Below, piece by piece: positions 6,147-12,931 of a stretch of 15,650 bases of DNA. The stretch comes from JBKPFU01 sp046728975 (GTDB lineage Bacteria; Actinomycetota; Thermoleophilia; Gaiellales; Gaiellaceae), in assembly GCA_046728975.1 (NCBI GenBank), contig JBKPFU010000083.1:1-15650 (forward strand). The letters run 5' to 3'. The notes under the pieces were generated by a model. That model was not told the DNA's origin, searched no databases, and saw nothing but the letters and a program-made list of their open reading frames with translations. Every line of letters starts with the position of its first letter. Within the stretch, counting starts at the first letter, position 1. The position numbers and the translations under genes were made by a program.

Positions 6147-7793
6147 ATGTCTAGCAAGCAACGGTGGGTTTGGCTTGTGAGCACGCTGGCGCTCGTAGCC
6201 GGGCTCGCCCTGATCACCGCCGCGGTCAGCGTCGGTGCGTCCGGCCCGCAAGGGACGGCGAAGAAGTCGAGAGCGGTGGGGACCTTCCGCGTCGTCCTCG
6301 ACACGATCGACTATCTCGACCCTGGTCAGTCCTACACGGCGCAAAGCTTTGGTGCGATGTGGAACGTCTACGAGACGCTCCTCACGTACCGGCACATATC
6401 CGGTCTCGGCGGGTACAGGCTCGTCCCGGGCCTTGCCACTGCGATGCCGAGGATCGCGAACGGCGGACGCGTCTACACGTTCAAGCTCCGGCGAGGACTG
6501 CGCTACTCGAACGGAAGGGCAGTCAGGGCCAGCGACTTCAAATTCACGATCGAGCGCCTCTACAGGGCGACGTCGCAAGGCGTCGGCTTCTACGAGGCGA
6601 TCGCGGGAGCGAAGGCCTACGAGAACCGTTGTAAGTCGAGGTGCAGGGGCTCGATCGGCGGCATCCGCGCGAACAACCGGGCGCGGACGATCCGGATCAC
6701 GCTGACCAGCCCGCGCGGCGACTTCATGACGATCCTCGCGCTGCTCTTTGCCGCGCCGGTGCCGTCAGGGACGCCGGACACGGATCAGTCGACCCATCCG
6801 ATTCCCTCGACCGGGCCGTACCGGATCACGAGCTACGACCCGAACCGCGGCTTCACGATGGTCAGGAACCGTTACTTCAGGCCGACGAAGTACATCCCGC
6901 AAGGAAGGCCGAGCCGGATCACCGTCGAGCTGATCGCTGATGCGAACACTGCGGTCCAGCGCGTGATCAGCGGACGGGCGGACTACACGAACGCGGCAAT
7001 TCCGGCCGACCGAATCGCGTCGGTCCGCAGCCGCGGTCAGCTTCGGCTCCGCAATGCCGCGAACACGTACTACTTCTGGATGAACACGCGCGTCGCGCCG
7101 TTCAACAAGCTGGCCGTTCGTAAGGCGGTCAACTACGCGATCGACCGGAACGCGCTGAACCGGATCGTCTGGGGCGGCCTCGGCCGGTCGACGCAGAACG
7201 TGCTCCCGCCGACGTACCCGTCGTACAAGCGGCTGAACCTGTACCCGCGGAACGTCAACAGGGCCCGGACACTGATCCGGCAGGCCGGCGTCCGCGGAGA
7301 CAGCGTGACGGTCTGGACACGCAACGTCTCCGACGCCGTCGACGCGGCGCAGTACTACGTCAGCGTCCTGAACGCCATCGGCCTCAACGCGAAGCTGAAC
7401 ATCCTCCCGAGGGCGACGTACTACACGACCATCGGGAACGTCAGCACGCGGGCGCAGACCGGTTGGGCGCGGTGGCTGGAGGACTACCCGCACCCGCTCG
7501 ACTGGTTCGACGTGCTGCTGAACGGCAACCGCATCACCGCGCAGGACAACAACAACTACGCGTGGTACACCAACGCGCGGACGAACCGCATGATCGAGGC
7601 CCTGAAGCGGGCTCCGACACTGACCCCGGCCGTCAACGCCCGGTGGACTCAGGTCGAGAGGCTGATCATGCAGCAGGCGCCCTGGGCGCCCTGGTCGAAC
7701 CGCGTCTTCCCCGAGTTCTTCTCGCGGGGGATGGGGTGCATCACGATCCAGATCCTCTACGGGGTCGACTACAACCGCATCTGCCGGAGGTAG
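6147..7793 (+). CDS. oppA: Peptide-type ABC transporter substrate-binding protein (SBP family 5)
   Basis: 548 residues, the normal size for OppA/DppA proteins, which capture peptides, nickel or other solutes outside the membrane and deliver them to OppBC. A hydrophobic signal segment spans about residues 8-31. It has no lipobox cysteine, and AVSVGA followed by Ser fits signal peptidase I or an uncleaved anchor, which is unusual for a binding protein in a Gram-positive-type cell. Family features include YLDPGQSYTAQSF (56-68), the YTFKLRRGLRYSNGR segment and the R-x-A-x-N-Y-A-I-D-R hinge-region motif (AVNYAIDRNAL). The protein is rich in Arg and Asn and poor in Lys. It is first in the importer cluster and is followed by a GNRA-capped hairpin. 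The ligand is unknown. Confidence 0.9.
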   Translation: MSSKQRWVWLVSTLALVAGLALITAAVSVGASGPQGTAKKSRAVGTFRVVLDTIDYLDPGQSYTAQSFGAMWNVYETLLTYRHISGLGGYRLVPGLATAMPRIANGGRVYTFKLRRGLRYSNGRAVRASDFKFTIERLYRATSQGVGFYEAIAGAKAYENRCKSRCRGSIGGIRANNRARTIRITLTSPRGDFMTILALLFAAPVPSGTPDTDQSTHPIPSTGPYRITSYDPNRGFTMVRNRYFRPTKYIPQGRPSRITVELIADANTAVQRVISGRADYTNAAIPADRIASVRSRGQLRLRNAANTYYFWMNTRVAPFNKLAVRKAVNYAIDRNALNRIVWGGLGRSTQNVLPPTYPSYKRLNLYPRNVNRARTLIRQAGVRGDSVTVWTRNVSDAVDAAQYYVSVLNAIGLNAKLNILPRATYYTTIGNVSTRAQTGWARWLEDYPHPLDWFDVLLNGNRITAQDNNNYAWYTNARTNRMIEALKRAPTLTPAVNARWTQVERLIMQQAPWAPWSNRVFPEFFSRGMGCITIQILYGVDYNRICRR

Positions 7794-7822
7794 CCGACAC
7801 TCGTCGATAGCGACACCAGCGA

Positions 7823-7840
7823 GGGCGCCGAGAGGCGCCC
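7823..7840 (+). terminator. Intercistronic stem-loop between oppA and oppC
   Basis: GGGCGCC pairs perfectly with GGCGCCC across a GAGA (GNRA) tetraloop, and a TTTT follows 7 bases later. It sits 29 bases after oppA. Such stem-loops after a binding-protein gene often give partial termination or 3' protection, so that oppA mRNA exceeds permease mRNA. It is probably not a full terminator, since oppC follows. Confidence 0.6.
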
Positions 7841-7875
7841 GCGCGCGTTTTGCAGGGAGATAAAGTCCCCGACGA

Positions 7876-8970
7876 ATGGCGACGACCGAGCCCGCGGCCG
7901 ATTACTCGCTCGACACTGCGGATGTCCTCGCGCGAGAAGAGCACGAGGTCTCGATCGTCGGGCGCAGCCCGTGGTACCTGGCCTGGCGCCGCCTGCGACG
8001 TAACTACGTCGCGCTCGCCTCGCTCGGCATCTTCATCCTGATCGTGATCGCGTGCGCGCTCGCGCCCGTGTATGCGAAGCACGTCGCGCACACTGGGCCG
8101 AACGAGACGCACGTCGGCGAGACCGTCCTGGTCGACGGGAAGCCGAAGCAGGTGGTCGGCGGCGGGGCGGTCTTCAACCAGCAGACGGGCCAGTTCGAGA
8201 TCAGGCAGGTCACGATCCTGGGGCCTCAGTGGTGGCATGCGGACGGCAAGTTCGTTCTCGGCGCTGACAACCTCGGCCGCGACGTCGCCGTGCGGCTCCT
8301 CTACGGCGGCCTGAACTCGCTCAAGATCGGGATCGGGTCGGCACTGATCTGCACGCTGGTCGCGCTCATCCTGGCCTTGCTTGCCGGCTTCTACGGCGGC
8401 TGGGCCGACTGGATCATCTCGCGCTTCTTCGACCTGATCTGGGCCTTCCCCGTCCTGCTGCTCGCGATCGCGCTCGGCAGCGCGCTGTCGATCAACGGCT
8501 TCCACCACTTCGGAATCGACATCGAAGCCGGGAGCCTCTGGATCCCGACGCTGGTCATCTCCTACGTGCTGATCCCGTATGTCGGCCGGCCGCTGCGCGG
8601 GCAGATCATGTCGCTCCGCGAGAAGGAGTTCATCGAGGCGGCGGTCGGCCAGGGCGCGCGGCCGTTGCGGGTCATGTTCTCGGACCTACTGCCGAACGTC
8701 GCCTCCACGGTCCTCGTCTTCTTCACCCTGATCATCGCGAACAACATCCTCACCGAGGCCGGGCTTTCGTTCCTCGGCGCCGGCGTTCGTCTGCCGAACC
8801 CTTCTTGGGGGAACCTGATCGCGGCCGGGCAGAACCGACTGGTGACCGCGCCGTGGGAGGCGATCATCCCCGGGATCGCGATCGTCATGACCGTGCTCTC
8901 GCTGAACATCTTCGGCGACGGGTTGCGCGACGCCCTCGACCCGCGGGCGAAAGTGCGGATGGAGCACTGA
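7876..8970 (+). CDS. oppC: Peptide-type ABC transporter permease, OppC/DppC family
   Basis: 364 residues. A cytoplasmic N-terminus with the RSPWYLAWRRLRRNYVALAS entry (30-49) leads into TM1 at about 47-66. An extended extracytoplasmic loop (about 67-127) precedes the LGADNLGRDVAVRLLYGG motif (128-145), followed by five further membrane segments. The EAA loop that docks on the ATPases is EFIEAAVGQGARPLRVMF (251-268). It is the channel half-subunit paired with OppB. The gene order oppA-oppC-oppB is reversed relative to the common A-B-C order. No good Shine-Dalgarno is seen, since GGGAG lies 16 bases upstream. Its stop overlaps the ATG of a 55-codon frame (TGATG) at the left end of the 170-bp element. 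Confidence 0.92.
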   Translation: MATTEPAADYSLDTADVLAREEHEVSIVGRSPWYLAWRRLRRNYVALASLGIFILIVIACALAPVYAKHVAHTGPNETHVGETVLVDGKPKQVVGGGAVFNQQTGQFEIRQVTILGPQWWHADGKFVLGADNLGRDVAVRLLYGGLNSLKIGIGSALICTLVALILALLAGFYGGWADWIISRFFDLIWAFPVLLLAIALGSALSINGFHHFGIDIEAGSLWIPTLVISYVLIPYVGRPLRGQIMSLREKEFIEAAVGQGARPLRVMFSDLLPNVASTVLVFFTLIIANNILTEAGLSFLGAGVRLPNPSWGNLIAAGQNRLVTAPWEAIIPGIAIVMTVLSLNIFGDGLRDALDPRAKVRMEH

Positions 8971-9137
8971 TGGCGGCACCCGCTCTCGCATCTCGCCGAC
9001 TCGGCTGCGCTGCAAAGCTTCGCGAGGCGGCGTCCTCAGTCGCACACGTATCCTCCGGATACGCGCGCTCCCTGCGTCCTTGCCTCGCTCGCTTTTCGCG
9101 GGCCGAGCACGCGAGCTGCTCGGGCGGCCACCGCTGA
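8970..9137 (+). CDS. Possible 55-aa small ORF inside element A
   Basis: It starts ATG overlapping the oppC stop (TGATG) and ends TGA overlapping the oppB start (TGATG). Its predicted product shares 36 of 55 residues with the frame in element B, including ASSVAHV (21-27) and GYARSLRP (30-37). The frame is Arg/Ala/Ser-rich with no domain I recognise. The 39 base differences between the copies fall 11, 13 and 15 at codon positions 1, 2 and 3, which is not the third-position excess expected of a conserved protein. Structured non-coding DNA that happens to be open is therefore at least as likely. If translated, it could couple oppC to oppB. Confidence 0.3.
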   Translation: MAAPALASRRLGCAAKLREAASSVAHVSSGYARSLRPCLARFSRAEHASCSGGHR

Positions 9138-9139
9138 TG
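8970..9139 (+). repeat. 170-bp structured element, copy A (upstream of oppB)
   Basis: It aligns without gaps to 12762-12931, with 131 of 170 positions identical by hand count. Outer stem: GCGAGGC (9022-9028) with GCCTCGC (9082-9088). Inner hairpin: CGTATCC (9047-9053) with GGATACG (9057-9063), loop TCC. A third hairpin near the oppB start: CCGAGCA (9103-9109) with TGCTCGG (9117-9123). It ends exactly with the oppB ATG. I do not recognise it as a known riboswitch or named repeat family. Confidence 0.85.
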
Positions 9140-10117
9140 GCCGCATTCATCATCCGGCGCCTGCTCGGGATGCTGCTCGTGCTGTTCCTCGTCTCGCTGC
9201 TCGTCTTTGCCGTCTTCATCCTCGTCCCGAGCGGCGATCCGGCATCACGGATCGCGGGCAAGAACCCGACGCAGCAGAACGTCATCAACATCCGCAAGAA
9301 GTGGGGGTTCGACAGGCCGTTCTACGTGCAGTACGTGCGGATGATGGAAAAGGCGTGGAACGGCCTCCTGGGCGAGAAGGACCCCTACGAGGTCCTGAGC
9401 TCGTTCGCCAATCAGACGAACGTGGTCGACCAGATCAAGAAGGGCGCGCCGGCGACCTTCTCGCTCGCGATCGGCGCCGGCCTGATCTGGCTCTTCTTCG
9501 GGATCCTCGTGGGGGTGATCGCCGCGGTCACCGCGGGCAAGTGGTCGGACCGCTTAATCACCGTGCTCGCGCTCGTCGGCATCTCGATGCCGGTGTTCTG
9601 GCTCGGCATCGTCGCGCGCTACTTCCTCGCGGAGAAGCCCGAGAATCCGTGGTTCCCGGACGGTGGGTACGTCCCGCTGACCGAGGACCCGGTGGAGTGG
9701 GCGCACCACCTGATCCTGCCCTGGTTCGTGCTCGCGGTGCTCTTCATCGGCTTCTACGGCCGCGTCCTGCGCTCGAACATCCTGGACACGATCAACGAGG
9801 ACTACGTCCGAACGGCCAAGGCCAAGGGTCTGACCCCCAAACGTGTCCTGATGAAGCACGTCCTTCGTAACTCTTTGATCCCGGTTGTGACCCTGTTCGG
9901 CCTCGACTTCGCTGCCGTGCTGGGCGGCGGCGCGATCCTGACCGAGACGGTCTTCGAGCTCCACGGCGTCGGCTGGTACGCGGCGCAATCGGTGGGGGAT
10001 CTCGACCTGCCTCCGATCATGGGCGTCACGCTTTACGGTGCCTTCTTCATCGTCATGTTCAGCGCAATCGTCGACGTCGTCTACGCCTTCCTCGACCCGA
10101 GAATCAGGCCGACCTAG
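9137..10117 (+). CDS. oppB: Peptide-type ABC transporter permease, OppB/DppB family
   Basis: 326 residues. MAAFIIRRLLGMLLVLFLVS is the standard N-terminal TM1 of DppB proteins and fixes the start at the ATG at 9137, although upstream in-frame codons exist. An extracytoplasmic domain (about 32-100) precedes five further membrane segments. The EAA loop is DYVRTAKAKGLTPKRVLMKH (222-241), and FELHGVGWYAAQS (273-285) and the terminal AFLDPRIRP are family hallmarks. It forms the permeation pathway with OppC. No Shine-Dalgarno precedes the start. The 170-bp element ends in this ATG, so translation may depend on coupling through the 55-codon frame or on the RNA structure. hemL follows after 19 bases, so hemL is probably cotranscribed. 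Confidence 0.92.
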   Translation: MAAFIIRRLLGMLLVLFLVSLLVFAVFILVPSGDPASRIAGKNPTQQNVINIRKKWGFDRPFYVQYVRMMEKAWNGLLGEKDPYEVLSSFANQTNVVDQIKKGAPATFSLAIGAGLIWLFFGILVGVIAAVTAGKWSDRLITVLALVGISMPVFWLGIVARYFLAEKPENPWFPDGGYVPLTEDPVEWAHHLILPWFVLAVLFIGFYGRVLRSNILDTINEDYVRTAKAKGLTPKRVLMKHVLRNSLIPVVTLFGLDFAAVLGGGAILTETVFELHGVGWYAAQSVGDLDLPPIMGVTLYGAFFIVMFSAIVDVVYAFLDPRIRPT

Positions 10118-10136
10118 TCCACTGTCTCTAGACGCT

Positions 10137-11405
10137 TTGAGCGAGCACTACCGCCGCGCGCTCGAAGTTATCCCGGGGGGCGTCAACTCCCCGGTTCGCG
10201 CCATGCGTTCGGTGGGTCTCGAGGAACCGCTCTTCGTTCGTCGGGGAGAGGGCGCGTACATCGAGGACGAGGCCGGCCGGCGTTACGTCGACTGGGTGCT
10301 GTCCTGGGGGCCGCTGATCTTCGGGCACGCAGACCCGGAGACGGTCGAGGCCGTAATCGCGGCGGCACGCGATGGCACCAGTTTCGGAGCCGCGACGCGA
10401 CGCGAGGTGGAGCTGGCGGCCGAGATCGTCGACGCGGTCCCGTCGATCGAGCAGGTGCGACTCGTTTCGTCCGGGACCGAGGCCGCGATGAGCGCGATCC
10501 GGCTGGCACGCGCGGCCACCGGCCGCGAGCGCGTTCTGAAGTTCGCAGGCTGCTACCACGGCCACGCCGACGCGTTGCTGGCGAGCGCGGGCTCCGGCCT
10601 CGCCACCCTCGGCATTCCCGCCTCGCCCGGTGTCACGCGCGGCGCTTCGGCGGACACGATCGTCTGCCCGTACAACGACCTGGGCGCGGTTGCCGCGGCG
10701 GTCCGTCGATACGGCGAAACCCTCGCGTGCATCATCGTCGAGCCCGTGGCGGCCAACATGGGCGTTGTCGCGCCCCTTCCAGTGTTCCTCGGGAGCCTCC
10801 GTGCCCTCTGCGATGACGCGGGGGCACTGCTCGTCTTCGACGAGGTGATCACGGGGTTCCGCGTCGCGCGCGGCGGCGCACAGGAGCAGTTCGGGGTCGT
10901 TCCTGACTTGACCGTCCTCGGCAAGATCGTCGGCGGAGGGTTGCCGGCCGCCGCGTTTGGCGGTCGGGCCGACCTCATGCAACGCCTCGCACCGGTCGGA
11001 GACGTCTATCAGGCCGGCACGCTCGCGGGAAATCCGCTCGCCACGGCCGCCGGCCTGTCCGTCCTCCGCCGGCTCCGGGACGCGAGTGTCTACACCGAGC
11101 TCGAGCGACGGGGCGCGCGCCTGGAGGCGGGGCTCGCGGAGGCGGCGGCGGGCCACCCCGTAACGATTCAGCGCGTCGGCTCGCTGGCGACAGTCTTCTT
11201 CCGCGAACGACCGGTGCGGAACTACGACGACGCGGCCGCGTGCGACGCCGAGCGCTACGGCCGGTACTTCCGCCATCTGCTCGAACACGGAATCTACGTA
11301 CCGCCCTCGCAGTTCGAGGCGGTTTTCATCTCGCTCGCCCACGGCGACGCCGAGATCGACCGCACGGTCGAGGCGGCGGCGGAGTTCTTCGCCCAGCTCG
11401 CCTAG
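10137..11405 (+). CDS. hemL: Glutamate-1-semialdehyde 2,1-aminomutase
   Basis: 422 residues from the proposed TTG, matching the usual ~425. It converts glutamate-1-semialdehyde to 5-aminolevulinate, the second step of the C5 tetrapyrrole pathway, using PLP/PMP in the cytoplasm. VIPGGVNSPVRA (11-22) is the diagnostic N-terminal motif. SSGTEAAMSAIRLAR (111-125) binds phosphate, FDEVITGFR (234-242) holds the ring-binding Asp235, and K263 in LGKIVGGGLPAAAFGG is the PLP lysine. The start is uncertain: TTG at 10137 gives the best length, while CTG at 10122 or a start inside oppB is less likely, and no Shine-Dalgarno is visible. It begins 19 bases after oppB. Its stop overlaps the convergent hemA stop in the palindrome CTAG. 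Confidence 0.95.
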   Translation: MSEHYRRALEVIPGGVNSPVRAMRSVGLEEPLFVRRGEGAYIEDEAGRRYVDWVLSWGPLIFGHADPETVEAVIAAARDGTSFGAATRREVELAAEIVDAVPSIEQVRLVSSGTEAAMSAIRLARAATGRERVLKFAGCYHGHADALLASAGSGLATLGIPASPGVTRGASADTIVCPYNDLGAVAAAVRRYGETLACIIVEPVAANMGVVAPLPVFLGSLRALCDDAGALLVFDEVITGFRVARGGAQEQFGVVPDLTVLGKIVGGGLPAAAFGGRADLMQRLAPVGDVYQAGTLAGNPLATAAGLSVLRRLRDASVYTELERRGARLEAGLAEAAAGHPVTIQRVGSLATVFFRERPVRNYDDAAACDAERYGRYFRHLLEHGIYVPPSQFEAVFISLAHGDAEIDRTVEAAAEFFAQLA

Positions 11406-12667
11406 TTCAAACGGAAGAGCCTGCGCAGCGCCGCATCGTCGCCTTGGGCGCCTGAGCTCGCCGATTCCTTGGCCACATCGATGGGCGCGTGGAGAAGGCC
11501 GGCCACGATTCGCTTCGTCAGACGGTCGATTTCCTGCTCGTCCGCCGAGCCCAGCCGGCCGCGGACGCGGTCGACCTCACGGGTGCGGATCGCCTCCGCG
11601 TGCTCGAGCAGCGCCGAGATGGTCGGGCCGAGGGCGGCTGCGCGGCGCGCCTGCTGGAGTCGCTCGAACTCCTCGGCGACGATCGCCTTCGCCTGCTCGA
11701 GCTGCCCTCGCCGGCGGCCGCGGGCGCCGGCGACGAGCTCGTGCAGGTCGTCGATGTCGCGCGTTACCACCAAGGGCTCCTCGCCGACACCGTGCTCGAC
11801 GTCCCGCGGCACGGCGATGTCCGCGATCACGAGTCGGCGGGAGGGCTCGCGCCCAGCGACGACGCGCCGGATCATCGGCCGATCGATCACGGTCCCGGGC
11901 GCCGCGGTGCAGCAGACGACGGCGTCGGCCGCCCGGAGCTCTTCTTCCACCTTGCCCAGCCCGCGGTGGCGTGCGCCCCACCGCTGGGCCACCTCGCGCG
12001 CGCGTTCCTCCGAGCGGCTGAGGACGACCACGCGCGAGGGCTCGACTCCCTCGCGGAGGAGCGCCGCAAGGCTCGTCCGGCCGACTCTGCCGGCGCCGAC
12101 GACGACTGCATTCGTGCCTGCCAGGCTTTTCCGTCCGAGCTCTCGACGGATCAGCTCGACCGCCGCTCTCGGGAACGACGCGCCATCGCGCGCGATCGTC
12201 GTCTCGGTTCGAGTGCGTTTTGCCGCGCGAAGCGCGGCCCGGAAGATCGGGGCAAGCGCCGCCCCGGCCGTCTCCGCGCCGACGGCTGTCTGATAGGCGC
12301 GTCGCACCTGCCCGAGGATCTCCGCTTCGCCCACGATCATCGAGTCAAGCCCCGCCGCGACGCGAAAGAGGTGCCGGATCGCCTCGTCGTCGCGGTAGGC
12401 ATAGAGACGATCGTCGATGCCGATGCCCTCCGCTGGGCATTCCTCGCGGAAGACCGACCGGATCTGACGGATGCCGGCGGCCGCATCGGCGACCGCCGCG
12501 TAGACCTCGACGCGGTTGCAGGTCGAAAGCACAACCGCCTCGGAGATTTGATCGCGGGCAACGAGCGCACGTAGCGCCTGCGACGAGTGCTCGGGCGGAA
12601 TCGCCGAGCGCTCGAGCAGCTCGAGCGGGGCGGACTTGAAGCTCATGCCGACGGCGGCGATCCGCAT
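11402..12667 (-). CDS. hemA: Glutamyl-tRNA reductase
   Basis: 421 residues. It reduces glutamyl-tRNA(Glu) with NADPH to glutamate-1-semialdehyde, the first committed step of the C5 pathway, and hands the product to HemL. STCNRVEVYA at 48-57 contains catalytic Cys50. GLDSMIVGEAEILGQVRRAY (106-125) is the family signature. VVVGAGRVGRTS (188-199) is the NADPH Rossmann loop, and the C-terminus is the helical dimerisation domain. The ATG at 12665-12667 is chosen because MRIAAVGMSFKSAPLELLER is the standard N-terminus; the frame continues upstream but would run into element B. A TACACT hexamer 9 bases upstream may be the -10. Convergent overlap with hemL leaves no room for a terminator. Haem feedback usually acts at the N-terminus of this enzyme, but nothing specific is visible here. 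Confidence 0.95.
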   Translation of the reverse strand: MRIAAVGMSFKSAPLELLERSAIPPEHSSQALRALVARDQISEAVVLSTCNRVEVYAAVADAAAGIRQIRSVFREECPAEGIGIDDRLYAYRDDEAIRHLFRVAAGLDSMIVGEAEILGQVRRAYQTAVGAETAGAALAPIFRAALRAAKRTRTETTIARDGASFPRAAVELIRRELGRKSLAGTNAVVVGAGRVGRTSLAALLREGVEPSRVVVLSRSEERAREVAQRWGARHRGLGKVEEELRAADAVVCCTAAPGTVIDRPMIRRVVAGREPSRRLVIADIAVPRDVEHGVGEEPLVVTRDIDDLHELVAGARGRRRGQLEQAKAIVAEEFERLQQARRAAALGPTISALLEHAEAIRTREVDRVRGRLGSADEQEIDRLTKRIVAGLLHAPIDVAKESASSGAQGDDAALRRLFRLN

Positions 12668-12676
12668 CTCCGGCCG

Positions 12677-12682
12677 AGTGTA
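12677..12682 (-). promoter_or_regulatory. Candidate -10 box for hemA
   Basis: TACACT on the minus strand, 9 bases before the hemA ATG, with no convincing -35. If real, the transcript would have almost no leader. GGAG touches the ATG, which is too close for a normal Shine-Dalgarno. Confidence 0.3.
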
Positions 12683-12742
12683 GTCACCGACCCGAGGCTG
12701 ATTCGCCTGCAACGAGCGGCACAAACACGGGCCACGCGGCGG

Positions 12743-12748
12743 GTAGAC
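12743..12748 (+). promoter_or_regulatory. Candidate -10 box ahead of element B and oppD
   Basis: TAGACT on the plus strand, about 14 bases before element B. hemA on the opposite strand separates oppD from oppB and hemL, so oppDF probably needs its own promoter here. The -35 region is weak. If used, the oppD mRNA would carry element B as its whole leader. Confidence 0.3.
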
Positions 12749-12761
12749 TCGCAGTCCGCTA

Positions 12762-12929
12762 ATGGCGACCCCCTCTCTCGCATCTCGCACGCGCGGAGCG
12801 GCTGCAAAACATCGCCTCGCGGCGTCCTCGGTCGCGCATGTAGCCTACGGCTACGCACGCTCCCTGCGTCCTGGCGAGGCTCGCTTCTCGCCGCCCGCGC
12901 GCACGACCTGCTCGGACGGGGGTCGCTGA
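12762..12929 (+). CDS. Possible 55-aa small ORF inside element B
   Basis: An open frame of 55 codons starts at ATG 12762 and stops at TGA 12927-12929, overlapping the oppD ATG as TGATG. 36 of 55 residues match the frame in element A, with the same start and stop geometry. It has no Shine-Dalgarno, but the candidate -10 at 12743 would place the transcript start only a few bases upstream. Coding status is unproven for the same reason as copy A: substitutions are spread almost evenly over codon positions. Confidence 0.3.
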   Translation: MATPSLASRTRGAAAKHRLAASSVAHVAYGYARSLRPGEARFSPPARTTCSDGGR

Positions 12930-12931
12930 TG
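12762..12931 (+). repeat. 170-bp structured element, copy B (upstream of oppD)
   Basis: It has the same length and orientation as copy A. Outer stem: GCCTCGC (12814-12820) with GCGAGGC (12874-12880), changed on both sides relative to copy A. Inner hairpin: TGTAGCC (12839-12845) with GGCTACG (12849-12855), loop TAC. The third stem (12895-12901 with 12909-12915) keeps six of seven pairs. It ends exactly with the oppD ATG. Confidence 0.85.

Noticed and set aside
9080..9136. Longer N-terminus for oppB
   Set aside because: The extra residues come from the 170-bp element and would precede a textbook DppB start (MAAFIIRRLLG).
10128..11342. 404-codon open frame antisense to hemL
   Set aside because: hemL has every family motif; the antisense frame is low-complexity Arg/Asp/Glu.
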